Positions 41,566 through 50,693 of a DNA stretch of 64,000 nucleotides are shown here, in pieces. The notes beneath the pieces are model-generated. The model made no database searches. It was not told the DNA's origin and saw only the letters and a list, made by a program, of their open reading frames with translations. Position numbers and translations under genes: made by a program. The DNA comes from Sporotomaculum syntrophicum (GTDB lineage: Bacteria > Bacillota > Desulfotomaculia > Desulfotomaculales > Desulfallaceae). Numbering within the stretch: the stretch's first letter is position 1; each line of letters begins with the position of its first letter. The stretch lies in NCBI RefSeq assembly GCF_009932395.1, contig NZ_LSRS01000006.1:23527-87526 (forward strand), written 5' to 3'.

Positions 41566-43290
41566 TTAGATCAGCCGTTTATTCTTGGCATGGTAATGTG
41601 TATGCAGGAGTTCATGGGATTTGTGCCCCAGAGGCTCATGCAAGAATTCTTCATAAATCATTTTAATTTCCGGGTTTTCGTGTGATTTCCTGATGGCGCA
41701 CTGCTCATCTTCAATGTAGATGTTGGCAATACGCTCTTCTCGCTTTATGTTGCTCCTGGTAATTGGCTGCCCGCCGCCGCCGATACAGCCACCTGGGCAG
41801 GCCATAATTTCTATAAAGTGGTAGGGCGACTCGCCTGCTCTAACTTGGTCCATTAGCTTGCGAGCGTTGGACAGGCCGTTGGCAATGGCTACTTTAACTA
41901 CTGTGCCATTTAAATCGACCTCGGCTTCCTTGATGCCCTGGAAGCCACGTGTTTCTGTGAAGTTAACATCTTTCAGTTCTTCCTGTGTTACCACTTCATA
42001 AACCGTGCGCAGAGCAGCTTCCATAACACCGCCGCTAGCGCCGAAGATTACGGCTGCTCCGGTGTAATCACCCATCCAGGGATCAAACTCGGAGGGTTCA
42101 ACTTTGTCAAAATCAATTTCGCACAATCTTAATAGCCGGCCAAGTTCACGGGTGGTTAATACAATATCTACATCCTGATAGCCGCTGGCGTTCATTTCCG
42201 GTCGGAAAGCCTCGTATTTCTTGGCGGTACAGGGCATGATGGAAACAGAGAAGATTTTCTTCGCATCGATGTTCATCTTGTCGGCCCAATAAGTCTTTAA
42301 TAGAGCACCAAACATTTGCTGTGGTGACTTGCAAGTAGATAGGTTATCTAATAAATCCGGATAGTAAGTCTCACAGAAATTTATCCAGCCCGGGCTGCAA
42401 GATGTAAACATAGGTAGTATACCACCAGTAGTCAACCGTTGCAATAGTTCATGGCCTTCTTCCATGATAGTCAAGTCAGCTGTAAAATTGGTGTGCAGAA
42501 CATAATCAAAGCCGATTTGACGAAGGGCGGCTACCAGCTTATTCATGGGCATTTCACCAGTCTTCATGCCGACCTCTTCACCGATGGCCACTCTTACAGC
42601 CGGCGCAATTTGGGTAACTACAATGGTATCTGGGTCGGCAATGGCTTCCATTAGTTCATCGATATATTCAACTTCGCCGATTGCTCCCACCGGGCAGGCA
42701 TGGATACACTGTCCGCACATTACGCACGGGCTGTCACCTAAATTCTTGCCCATACTGGGCACAATCATTGTATGGTAACCGCGGTTTTCCAAACCTAAGG
42801 CACCTACTCCTTGAATTATTGTACAGGTTTCTACACAACGGCGGCAAAGCACGCATTTGTTAGGATCCCTAAAGATGGCTGGAGTCGAGTAGTCTTTGGG
42901 CAGCCCTTTGGTTTTTAATTTAAATGGGTTTTCGCGGATACAATATTCTTTGGCCAGATGCTGGAGTTCGCAGTTAACATTTCTAATACAATTCAGGCAG
43001 TCCTGCGGATGGTTGGATAGAATAAGTTCTAATATGATTCGCCTGGCCTCAATTACTTTGGGGCTTCTGGTCTTGACAACCATTCCTTCAAAAACGGGTT
43101 GCGAACAAGCTGTCTGTAGAAGTTTGCTGCCTTCGACCTCACATACGCATATCCTGCAATTCGACTTAACGTTCCGATCAGGGTGAGCACACAGTGTTGG
43201 AATATGAATACCGACTTTTTGAGCTGCCTGTAGGATGGTTGAGCCGTCAGGAACGGAAGTTTTTATTCCATCAATTATTAAATTAATCAT
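41566..43290 (-). CDS. hydA: NAD(P)-linked [FeFe]-hydrogenase catalytic subunit
   Basis: Cytoplasmic catalytic subunit, 574 aa, of a multimeric hydrogenase (HndD/HydA type). Domains in order: N-terminal [2Fe-2S] (CAHPDRNVKSNCRICVCEV), a NuoG-like His-Cys cluster (HPQDCLNCIRNVNC), two [4Fe-4S] (CVLCRRCVETC, CVMCGQCIHACP) and the H-cluster domain with TSCSPGW, MPCTAKKYEAFRPE and MACPGGCIGGGGQP. There is no signal peptide, in contrast to the exported enzyme at 18591-20150. Genes for NuoF- and NuoE-like subunits precede it. Confidence 0.95.
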   Translation of the reverse strand: MINLIIDGIKTSVPDGSTILQAAQKVGIHIPTLCAHPDRNVKSNCRICVCEVEGSKLLQTACSQPVFEGMVVKTRSPKVIEARRIILELILSNHPQDCLNCIRNVNCELQHLAKEYCIRENPFKLKTKGLPKDYSTPAIFRDPNKCVLCRRCVETCTIIQGVGALGLENRGYHTMIVPSMGKNLGDSPCVMCGQCIHACPVGAIGEVEYIDELMEAIADPDTIVVTQIAPAVRVAIGEEVGMKTGEMPMNKLVAALRQIGFDYVLHTNFTADLTIMEEGHELLQRLTTGGILPMFTSCSPGWINFCETYYPDLLDNLSTCKSPQQMFGALLKTYWADKMNIDAKKIFSVSIMPCTAKKYEAFRPEMNASGYQDVDIVLTTRELGRLLRLCEIDFDKVEPSEFDPWMGDYTGAAVIFGASGGVMEAALRTVYEVVTQEELKDVNFTETRGFQGIKEAEVDLNGTVVKVAIANGLSNARKLMDQVRAGESPYHFIEIMACPGGCIGGGGQPITRSNIKREERIANIYIEDEQCAIRKSHENPEIKMIYEEFLHEPLGHKSHELLHTHYHAKNKRLI

Positions 43291-43316
43291 TTAATATCAC
43301 TCCTTTAGCTCAATTC

Positions 43317-44540
43317 CTACATCAGTTTGGCTTCATAATCGTCACTGAAACGTTCTATGGTAGTTAAAATAGCCGTGGGGGCAGCTTGTCCCAGACCGCA
43401 CAAACAAGTAATCGACATTACCCGGCCTAATTTTTTCAGCAGAGTGATATCTTTAGCCGAGCCCCGACCGCTGTTGAGTTTCCACATTAATTCATGCAAA
43501 CGGGCTGTACCTTCACGACAGGGGGCACATTTTCCGCAGGATTCATGTTCAAAGAATCTAGCGATTCTAGTTGTTACATCTATGATATCCCTTGTTTCAT
43601 CCAGTACATAAACTGCGCCCGATCCCAGCGTTGAGTTAATAGCCGACATAGCATCAAAAGATATTTGGGTATCCAGGCTGTTAGCAGCAATAAAGGCACC
43701 GGAAGCTCCACCAATTTGCACAGCCTTGAATTTTTTATCTCCGGGGATACCGCCGCCAAACTCGAAGATAACCTCTCTGATGGTAGTATTGGTAGGTATT
43801 TCAAAAAAGGTGCGATTATTAACATCACCGGTTAGCGTTAAAATCTTGGTCCCGGGATATGTTGGTGCGCCTATAGCTGCAAAATGAGCAGCTCCTTTAT
43901 CGATAATTACCGGAATATTAGCCAGGGTTTCTACGTTGTTTACGACGGTTGGTTTTTGCCACAAACCCTTTTGAGTGGGGAAAGGAGGTCTAATCCTTGG
44001 TTCACCCCGGTGACCCTCAATGGATTCAAGTAAAGCTGTCTCTTCACCACAGACAAAGGCTCCAGCCCCGGTTCTTACTTCAATGTCAAAATCTCCCAGT
44101 ATGCCGTGCTGTTTAGCCTGATAAATAGCTGTTTTAAGAATAGTAATTAAATGCGGGTATTCGCCGCGACAGTAAACATAACCTTTGTTAGCGCCAATAG
44201 CATAGCCGCAAATGGCCATCCCTTCAAATATTGCATGGGGATCGTTTTCCATAAGCATACGATCCTTATAGGTTCCCGGTTCACCTTCATCAGCGTTACA
44301 AATTACATATTTTTGGTCGTCCTGAGTTTTGTGTGCAAAGGCCCATTTCTGACCTGTATTAAAACCGGCACCACCGCGTCCTCTAAGTTTAGATTGTATA
44401 ATCTCTTCAATAACTGCTTTTCTAGTCATGGTACGCGCTTTTTTTAAAGCTTCATAACCACCCACAGAGAGGTAATCTGTTATCTTAAGAGGATTTATTT
44501 TACCATAATTGCGCAGTACAACTCGCATTTCTTCGGCCAT
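43317..44540 (-). CDS. NuoF-like NADH-binding subunit of the hydrogenase
   Basis: Flavoprotein of 407 aa. The FMN/NADH-binding motifs (GRGGAGFNTGQKW, CNADEGEPGTYKDR, GAGAYxCGEETAL-like GAGAFVCGEETALL) and the C-terminal [4Fe-4S] motif ESCGKCAPCREG with a later cysteine are intact. It lacks both the N-terminal thioredoxin-like [2Fe-2S] domain and the C-terminal ferredoxin domain of long HydB/HndC subunits, resembling minimal NuoF. GGAGGG precedes the ATG. Confidence 0.93.
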   Translation of the reverse strand: MAEEMRVVLRNYGKINPLKITDYLSVGGYEALKKARTMTRKAVIEEIIQSKLRGRGGAGFNTGQKWAFAHKTQDDQKYVICNADEGEPGTYKDRMLMENDPHAIFEGMAICGYAIGANKGYVYCRGEYPHLITILKTAIYQAKQHGILGDFDIEVRTGAGAFVCGEETALLESIEGHRGEPRIRPPFPTQKGLWQKPTVVNNVETLANIPVIIDKGAAHFAAIGAPTYPGTKILTLTGDVNNRTFFEIPTNTTIREVIFEFGGGIPGDKKFKAVQIGGASGAFIAANSLDTQISFDAMSAINSTLGSGAVYVLDETRDIIDVTTRIARFFEHESCGKCAPCREGTARLHELMWKLNSGRGSAKDITLLKKLGRVMSITCLCGLGQAAPTAILTTIERFSDDYEAKLM

Positions 44541-44586
44541 TTAGGTCCCTCCTTTCTTCTGTCCCTTATTTGATAATCAATTGTGA

Positions 44587-45030
44587 TTATTTATATTCAG
44601 CTAGTATATCAACAACGGTAGCCGGTGTTACACCCATATACGGTTTGCCGTTTATCGTTATAACCGGAGTGTCCTGGCACTGACCTACACATTCGGTTGT
44701 TTCTAGGGCGAATTTGCCATCGGAGGTACTTTCGCCTATTCTTATGCCGAGTTCCCTTTCCAATGCAGCTACCACCTCAGCAGCCCCGGCAACATGACAG
44801 GGGGCACTTTGGCAAATTCTAATCACATTTTTCCCACGCGGTTTGATGGAAAACATGGAATAAAAGGTGGTTACGTCGTAGACTTTAGATACTGGAACGT
44901 TAAAAACCTTGGCGGCTTCAATGATAGCTTCTTCCGGTAAATAACTATATATATCCTGGATGGCGTTGAATGCCTCAATCATCCCGCCGGGGATGTTTTT
45001 GTAGGCATCAAGAATCTGTTTGTAGCCCAT
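44587..45030 (-). CDS. NuoE-like [2Fe-2S] subunit of the hydrogenase
   Basis: A 147-aa thioredoxin-fold [2Fe-2S] protein (HydC/HndA/NuoE type). It has the ligand cysteines in CQSAPCHVAG and TECVGQCQDTP and the helical N-terminal region (GGMIEAFNAIQDIYSYLPEEAI). It is the first gene of the minus-strand hydrogenase cluster that runs down to hydF. With the two following genes it forms a trimeric, probably electron-bifurcating enzyme. Confidence 0.94.
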   Translation of the reverse strand: MGYKQILDAYKNIPGGMIEAFNAIQDIYSYLPEEAIIEAAKVFNVPVSKVYDVTTFYSMFSIKPRGKNVIRICQSAPCHVAGAAEVVAALERELGIRIGESTSDGKFALETTECVGQCQDTPVITINGKPYMGVTPATVVDILAEYK

Positions 45031-45395
45031 TTCATTTCTCCTTTCAGTAATAAATGTATGTCAATATTTTCTTTAGGTAGTCATACTAAAATGTGTTAAC
45101 TATAAATGGTTATAATGAAATGGTAATACATACCTTATACATAATTCAGATACGAGGAAAAAGTTATAAATTGTAGACAAATAAGGGATTATGTCGATTT
45201 TAAAACAAATTTATTTAATTGTAAACCCGGTGTAATTATTATACTAGTGTTTTTTATTGGAAATAAACACTAGTATTTGGCGGTTAAGTTGCTGAAGGGC
45301 TTTATAAAAGGATAAGTAGCAGCCAAAAAGGCTGCTACTTATCCTTTTACTTGCATATTCTTAGGGAAAATCGAGCAATGAGCTTACCTTACTCT
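45031..45395. other. Intergenic region with inverted repeat and promoter of the hydrogenase cluster
   Basis: About 365 AT-rich bases. An inverted repeat at 45241-45276 has 12-bp arms (ATACTAGTGTTT with AAACACTAGTAT). A terminator is listed separately. The hydrogenase promoter must lie between about 45060 and 45230; I could not assign it. Confidence 0.5.
45307..45347. terminator. Bidirectional terminator after the transposase-like gene
   Basis: A perfect 18-bp stem (AAAGGATAAGTAGCAGCC with its complement) around AAAAA, flanked by A and T runs. It ends the minus-strand sigma/transposase-like operon. Confidence 0.85.
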
Positions 45396-46436
45396 TTAGA
45401 TAACCGATTCTAACTGTACCCTATCTCCGAAGAACGCGTTAAATTGGGACACAAAGCATGACCATTCACTGAACGGTATGGTCCATTGCTTATCTGCCTC
45501 GACACTTGCCAAATAAATTAGTTTTTTTATAGCCTCATCTGTAGAATAACAAAATTTTATATTGGTTAGTTGATATAGCAGGTTATGATAACTTTCGATG
45601 ATATTGGTTGTATACATCATTTGGCGAATACCATACGGGTATTTGAAATAGGACATTAGCTCGAGCCAATTTTTCTCCCAGCATTGAATAACAATGGGGT
45701 ATTTATTGCCCCAGTTTTCTTTGAATTTAACAAAGGCACGTTCTGCTTCCTCATATGATAATACCTGGTATACTTTCCTTAAATCTTTTAACAACTCTTT
45801 TTGTTCTTGGTATGTTGAATATTTTATTAAATAAAGTATTTGTCCTATGTTACAGCTATGTATTTCGGTCCTGGGAAAAACTGATCTAATGGCCTCCGGT
45901 ACGACAAAAAACCCATTTATACAGGCAATCAAGATGTCATAGACACCTCTGTTTTTTAAGTCATTACATATATCAATACAAAATTCAGTATTAACATTTT
46001 CACAGACCCAAATCCCAAGTATTTCTTTTCGCCCGGAGGTATTAATACCTAGCCCAATATAAGCTATTTTATTTATTACCTTGCTATCTTTACGAACCTT
46101 GAATTGGATAGCATCCAGATAGACAATAGGGTATACACGATCGAGTTTGCGGGACTGCCATTGGTCCATCGTGGAAAATTTTTTTATAATTTGGTCAATC
46201 ATGCAAGTTGAAAATGTCATGCCGTAGATGCTCCGCAACTGATTCTTGATATCGCTGGTAGGTATACCCTTAGCATACAAAGCTTTTATATGATTTTCAG
46301 CTATTACTTGATTTTGCAGTTTTTTTTCAAACCTTACCCACGAATCTTCTAGCGGTGGAGGGGTAATTGAAATAACCGATTCGTGTATTACCTCACTTAA
46401 TATCTTATCACATTCTGATTTAGTGTATTCTCTCAT
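45396..46436 (-). CDS. Degenerate IS256-type transposase domain protein, probably domesticated
   Basis: A 346-aa protein whose residues about 45-330 match the IS256/mutator transposase fold: YPIVYLDAIQFKVR (D108 kept), IGLGINTSGRKEILGIWV, and YTTNIIESYHN (E281 kept). Key residues are changed: the second catalytic Asp is Asn174 (CING instead of CxDG), the CxxH motif is CNIG (His to Gly198), and the usual Arg/Lys-rich stretch after E281 is altered. The first 45 residues (ECDKILSEVIHE, PPPLEDSWVRFEKKL) are unlike IS256. There are no terminal inverted repeats at its borders. It starts 27 nt after the ECF sigma gene, where an anti-sigma factor is expected. A regulatory or DNA-binding role is inferred. 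Confidence 0.75.
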   Translation of the reverse strand: MREYTKSECDKILSEVIHESVISITPPPLEDSWVRFEKKLQNQVIAENHIKALYAKGIPTSDIKNQLRSIYGMTFSTCMIDQIIKKFSTMDQWQSRKLDRVYPIVYLDAIQFKVRKDSKVINKIAYIGLGINTSGRKEILGIWVCENVNTEFCIDICNDLKNRGVYDILIACINGFFVVPEAIRSVFPRTEIHSCNIGQILYLIKYSTYQEQKELLKDLRKVYQVLSYEEAERAFVKFKENWGNKYPIVIQCWEKNWLELMSYFKYPYGIRQMMYTTNIIESYHNLLYQLTNIKFCYSTDEAIKKLIYLASVEADKQWTIPFSEWSCFVSQFNAFFGDRVQLESVI

Positions 46437-46463
46437 GGTTACTTAACCTCTTCCGTTATTTAT

Positions 46464-47021
46464 CTAATTAATGGCAATACTTTCATTTTCTAATTCAATT
46501 AATTTTCTAATTTTCTGTCTGGCGTTGAATAGACGGGATTTTACAGTGCCTACCGGTAAATTCAGAGCAGTGCTAATTTCTTCGCAAGACATTTCCCGGT
46601 AATACTTTAAGTATAATATTTGACGGTAACTGGGACTAAGACAATTAATCTTTTGCTTAATCATTATTTTGTCTTCCTCTTGCAAAAGGCTGGTTTCCGG
46701 GGATAATGGTTGGCTGTTTGGGTAAACATTCCTGGTTTCCATATAAAAAGTGTTTCTTAAGCGTCGGCGAATTAAGTCACGTGCAATGTTAGTTGCGATG
46801 CGACACAACCATGCTTCTAACTTGGAAGAGTCTTGAAGCTGATCTATTTTATACTTCATCTTCAGGAAGGATTCATGAACAACATCTTCGGCAAGACTTG
46901 GGTCCTTAATAACATAATAGGCAGCCTGATAAACCGGCTTATAGAATAATTCATAAACAATTCTAAGTGTTTGCATATCACCGTTTTTTATTTTTGAAAC
47001 AAGGGTTTCTGTTTTTGTCAA
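46464..47021 (-). CDS. ECF-type RNA polymerase sigma factor
   Basis: A 185-aa group 4 sigma factor. Region 2 spans about 15-85 (DPSLAEDVVHESFLKMKYKI, LEAWLCRIATNIARDLIRRR) and region 4 about 118-175 (LSPSYRQILYLKYYREMSCEEIS, PVGTVKSRLFNARQKIRKL). TTG start preceded by GGAGGGTC. The partner gene downstream is the degenerate transposase-like protein and not a recognisable anti-sigma factor. Confidence 0.92.
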   Translation of the reverse strand: MTKTETLVSKIKNGDMQTLRIVYELFYKPVYQAAYYVIKDPSLAEDVVHESFLKMKYKIDQLQDSSKLEAWLCRIATNIARDLIRRRLRNTFYMETRNVYPNSQPLSPETSLLQEEDKIMIKQKINCLSPSYRQILYLKYYREMSCEEISTALNLPVGTVKSRLFNARQKIRKLIELENESIAIN

Positions 47022-47058
47022 AATAAAGACCCTCCTATCAAACTAACCTATAAGTAAT

Positions 47059-47113
47059 AAGGCTAATATTTTTAAGGTAATCTAATCAAGATAACCCCAA
47101 AAATATTAGCCTT
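47059..47113. repeat. Inverted repeat upstream of the ECF sigma gene
   Basis: Perfect 15-bp arms (AAGGCTAATATTTTT at 47059-47073 and its complement at 47099-47113) are separated by 25 nt in the 342-base region between the divergent sigma and MarR genes. It could be an operator, a leader hairpin or a relic element end. The rest of the interval is AT-rich with no gene. Confidence 0.7.
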
Positions 47114-47363
47114 CCGTGAATTTCCAAAGGTCTTTAACTAAATTGCCGTAGAGAACTATTTATTTAATTTAATTATGATTTCATTTCAATGCTTTGTCAA
47201 TAATAACCTGCGCATACATTTTCGACAAATTAACTAGAAAAATGCCAAAAATCAAGAAAAAACGACAAGTTTTGTTTTGTTGATTGATTGTTTCTTTTAA
47301 GCTAAAATAGATTAGTATTCTTATTTTTAGAATTCTAATATTTTGGTTTAATAGGTGAGGAAA

Positions 47364-47825
47364 ATGAATTTGGAGACCGCAATAACGATTCACAATTTAT
47401 TATTCACCTTCATGGGGTTATTTCATGAAAAGTATCTTCTTCGCCTTAGGCAAGAGTCACAGGAATTAAACTTTAGGCCTGGCTTTAAAAAGAATCATAT
47501 GAAAATCCTTAACACTCTATACCAAAATGACCGTATAACCTTAACAGAGATTGGCAAAATGCTGGATATCGAAAAAGGCAGTCTTACCACTCTGATTGAC
47601 CAGCTGGAAAAGGAGGATTTCGTGCTTCGTTTAAATGACCCGCTGGATCGCAGGAAATCTCTTATTTGTTTGAGTCAACACGGTAGAGAGGAGATGGATC
47701 GCATCACGTATTTTTGTGTTGCCAAAGTGGATGAATTGTTGTTAAGTTTTAGCTCTGAAGAAATTCAGCAATTTATAACCAGTTTACAAAATGTGGTTGG
47801 GTTTATGAAAAAATTAGATGACTAA
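47364..47825 (+). CDS. MarR-family transcriptional regulator
   Basis: A 153-aa winged-helix regulator: helix-turn-helix ITLTEIGKMLDIEKGSLTTLIDQLEKEDFV, wing with NDPLDRRKSLICLSQHG, and dimerisation helices at both ends. The ATG at 47364 follows AGGTGAGG; the GTG at 47355 overlaps that site. A MATE efflux gene follows after 19 nt, the typical regulator-pump pairing. Confidence 0.9.
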   Translation: MNLETAITIHNLLFTFMGLFHEKYLLRLRQESQELNFRPGFKKNHMKILNTLYQNDRITLTEIGKMLDIEKGSLTTLIDQLEKEDFVLRLNDPLDRRKSLICLSQHGREEMDRITYFCVAKVDELLLSFSSEEIQQFITSLQNVVGFMKKLDD

Positions 47826-47844
47826 CGGTAAAGAAGGCTAATAT

Positions 47845-49203
47845 ATGAATAAGAAAATAGACTTAGGAAATGGCAATATCAACCGGTTACTCTGGGAGTT
47901 TTCATTACCGGCTATCATCGGTATGTCGGTGAACGCTCTGTACAATCTTATATCCCGCATATTTGTAGGCCAGGGTGTGAATTCCCTTGCCATTGCTGCC
48001 GTAACAGTAGCCCTTCCCATTATGACGATTACATTTGCGGTTTGCATGCTGATCGGTATTGGTGGTATGGCCATGATTTCAATCCGCCTTGGAGAACAAA
48101 AAAAAGAGGAAGCCAATAAAATAGCAGGTAATGCTGCTCTATTGTTAATCGTATTGCCCTTTCTTCTAACATGCATTTATTTTCTTTACTCTGACCCGTT
48201 GCTAAGGTTATTTGGCGCTACCAGCCCGGAGGTGTTGCTTTACTCCAGGGATTATATCCATATAATTATGTTGGGTTCTGTGCCGGCAGCACTTGGTTAT
48301 GGTTTAAACAATTTTATACGGGCTGAAGGTAACCCCCGGTTCGCTATGTTCTCACAAATCATTGGTGCTGTGTCCAGCGTAATATTAAACTATGTTTTTA
48401 TTTTCACGTTAGATATGGGCATTAAAGGCTCTGCCCTGGGTACTGTCCTCGGTCAATTGATTTCAACAATTTGGGTGATTAGTTATTTCTTGCGTGGCAC
48501 CAGCCAAATTAAAATTACTATTAATAGCATGAAGCCACAGGTACGTATCGCACTGAAAATTATGGCCATTGGTTTTGCTCCTTTTGCTATGCAAATAGCC
48601 AGTAGTGTTCAGCAAACTATTTTAAACCAGATCGTCTTAGCCTATGGAGGTGATTTGGCCCTTTCAGCGGTTGGTATAATCATGAGCGTTGGTATGATAT
48701 TGATTATGCCGATTGTCGGGATTAGTCAGGGAGCCCAGCCGATTATTGGCTATAATTTTGGAGCCAAGCAATATGAGCGAGTTAAAGAAACACTAAAAAA
48801 AGCAATTATGGCCGGTACCGCCCTGGCTATCACAAGTTATCTCGTTATAATAATCTTTGCCGCCCCTATCTCAGCACTTTTTAGCAAAGGAGACACTGCC
48901 TTAACTCAATTGACAGCTCACGCGCTAAGTATATTCTTTGCTTTTCTTCCCATTGTGGGTTTTCATATTATTGGGGCGAATTATTTCCAGGCTGTAGGCA
49001 AACCTGTACAGTCGACAATACTCAGTTCGGCAAGACAGGTGCTAATTTTTATCCCGGCCTTGCTGATATTGCCCAATTTCTGGGGCATAGAGGGCGCCTG
49101 GTGGTCATCGCCGATTTCCGATGCGTTGTCGGTGCTTCTGACAGCTACACTGCTATTTTTCGAAATGAGGAATTTACCCCAAAAGTCAAATTTAGCCAGT
49201 TAA
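47845..49203 (+). CDS. MATE-family multidrug efflux transporter
   Basis: Twelve-helix Na+ or H+ driven exporter, 452 aa, of the NorM/DinF-MepA type: duplicated six-helix halves, with GNINRLLWEFSLPAIIGMSVNALYN at the start and GISQGAQPIIGYNFGAKQYERVKETL between the halves. Preceded by the MarR gene and probably controlled by it. Confidence 0.92.
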   Translation: MNKKIDLGNGNINRLLWEFSLPAIIGMSVNALYNLISRIFVGQGVNSLAIAAVTVALPIMTITFAVCMLIGIGGMAMISIRLGEQKKEEANKIAGNAALLLIVLPFLLTCIYFLYSDPLLRLFGATSPEVLLYSRDYIHIIMLGSVPAALGYGLNNFIRAEGNPRFAMFSQIIGAVSSVILNYVFIFTLDMGIKGSALGTVLGQLISTIWVISYFLRGTSQIKITINSMKPQVRIALKIMAIGFAPFAMQIASSVQQTILNQIVLAYGGDLALSAVGIIMSVGMILIMPIVGISQGAQPIIGYNFGAKQYERVKETLKKAIMAGTALAITSYLVIIIFAAPISALFSKGDTALTQLTAHALSIFFAFLPIVGFHIIGANYFQAVGKPVQSTILSSARQVLIFIPALLILPNFWGIEGAWWSSPISDALSVLLTATLLFFEMRNLPQKSNLAS

Positions 49204-49343
49204 CAAACGAGCAATTAGTAAAGAGGCTGCTAAAGCTTTTGCTACTTGGCATTTTTAATTATACCGGTATTAGCTTTACTGGAGCGCATGCGTATAGGCC
49301 TGCCCGCTTGGAATATACTAATCAAAAAAACGGCGGTAATGAT

Positions 49344-49778
49344 ATGAATGAACAGGCAGAACTGGCTTTAAGATTGTTTCTGGCATTTGCAGTAGGAATT
49401 TTATTCGGTTTGGAAAGGGAAAAACGCCACAAACCTGCCGGATTACGCACCCATGCGCTGGTTTGCCTGGGGGCAGCACTTTTTACTATCATTGGTATTA
49501 CCGGTTTCCCCTTGGCCAACCAGGAAGTGACGATGGTGAGGAATATAGACCCGGCCAGGGTCGCTGCCCAAATAGTAACCGGGGTGGGGTTTATTGGCGG
49601 AGGGATTATATTCAAGGAGCAAGACCATATCAAAGGTATTACCACAGCGGCAAGTATTTGGTTAACTGCAGGCCTTGGGATGGGCTTGGGTGCCGGGTTG
49701 TACTTGCTAAGTGGAGTTGCGGCAATTCTGGGTCTTACCGGGCTGAAACTTGACCGGCTGTTGCAGGAAAAAGCATGA
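49344..49778 (+). CDS. MgtC/SapB-family membrane protein
   Basis: A 144-aa membrane protein with four helices: RLFLAFAVGILFGLEREKRHKPAGLRTHALVCLGAALF and GVGFIGGGIIFKEQDHIKGITTAASIWLTAGLGMGLG are diagnostic. It lacks the C-terminal ACT-like domain of longer MgtC proteins. The ATG at 49344 is where homologues start, although its ribosome binding site (GGCGG) is weak. MgtC proteins modulate Mg2+/phosphate homeostasis. A terminator follows. Confidence 0.88.
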   Translation: MNEQAELALRLFLAFAVGILFGLEREKRHKPAGLRTHALVCLGAALFTIIGITGFPLANQEVTMVRNIDPARVAAQIVTGVGFIGGGIIFKEQDHIKGITTAASIWLTAGLGMGLGAGLYLLSGVAAILGLTGLKLDRLLQEKA

Positions 49779-49807
49779 ATTTACCGGTTAATTTAATTGA
49801 TATGCTA

Positions 49808-49833
49808 AAACCACCGCGGTGAGGCGGTGGTTT
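49808..49833. terminator. Terminator after mgtC-like gene
   Basis: AAACCACCGC pairs perfectly with GCGGTGGTTT around a 6-nt loop. Confidence 0.75.
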
Positions 49834-49979
49834 CTCAGTGTCACTCACCAGTTGGAAGCTAATAGATAAGCATAATTTACTTTACTATGGCCGGATAACG
49901 CTGTCTAAACCTCCAGGGCGCCTTAGTAATTTCCTCCAGGAGTTTAGCTTGTAATAGATAAATACAACTCACTCTAATT

Positions 49980-50684
49980 TTACAGTCTACCTTCAACTTC
50001 AAAGATACCGATATCTTTCATACGAGGTAGGAAAAAAGGAAATTTGTCATTGCCCGTCTTAACAAGTTTCTCGGTTAAGAAGCTATCCAGTACTTCAGGT
50101 GTTATACCCGGTGAATGAGACTGCACAAATTTAACGGCATCATCTTTGGAGACAAGTGGTTGCCCGAATTCAAAGATTGCTTTGCTAAGAATATAAGGTA
50201 TGCCTTTCTGCTGCAGCGTTTGTTCTATTTTAGGGACTGTTTGTTTTTTGCTAGGGCTGTACTTCCCGGGTGTGAGCTCAGTCTCATGACTACCGGAAAC
50301 GACCGCAAACAACTTTTTACAGTGGGGCAAAAAATCATCCATATTACTGGCCCCGAAAAAACTTGTGACAATTACATCCCAATTTTCATTGATATCACTG
50401 CTATCCATTACCCGGGTTTCAATATTGGTAATGTTCCTGTCCTGTAGAGTTTTTTGCAGGGCGTTAATAGCTTCCTGGCTGATATCTATGCAGGTTATGT
50501 GTTTAATACTGTGGCAAAGTTCCAGATCCAAAAGCCCAAGGCCACAGCCAATATCGCACAGCGTGTCATAACCCCCCAGCTTGGGGGCAATTAATGCCGC
50601 CACATGCTTAAAAAAACCGGTATATTCATTTGCGTTTTGGTACCACCTAATTGTATCGTCATTCCACTCAAATCTCACTGGCAT
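49980..50684 (-). CDS. Class I SAM-dependent methyltransferase
   Basis: A 234-aa Rossmann methyltransferase with the SAM-binding motif LCDIGCGLGLLDLEL, acidic ITCIDIS and VIVTSFFG. The acceptor is unknown. It is the last gene of a four-gene minus-strand run (GTPase, ABC ATPase, DUF364, methyltransferase) with 9-nt to 30-nt spacings or overlaps. Confidence 0.85.
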   Translation of the reverse strand: MPVRFEWNDDTIRWYQNANEYTGFFKHVAALIAPKLGGYDTLCDIGCGLGLLDLELCHSIKHITCIDISQEAINALQKTLQDRNITNIETRVMDSSDINENWDVIVTSFFGASNMDDFLPHCKKLFAVVSGSHETELTPGKYSPSKKQTVPKIEQTLQQKGIPYILSKAIFEFGQPLVSKDDAVKFVQSHSPGITPEVLDSFLTEKLVKTGNDKFPFFLPRMKDIGIFEVEGRL

Positions 50685-50693
50685 GCCCCCTTA

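Noticed and set aside
45241..47113. An intact IS256 insertion sequence
   Set aside because: The inverted repeats at 45241-45276 and 47059-47113 are internal hairpins unrelated to each other, the catalytic residues are changed, and the sigma gene would lie inside the element.
47831..47843. AAGGCTAATAT before the MATE gene as a second operator matching the repeat at 47059
   Set aside because: It doubles as the ribosome binding region and is only an 11-base half-site; chance is a sufficient explanation.
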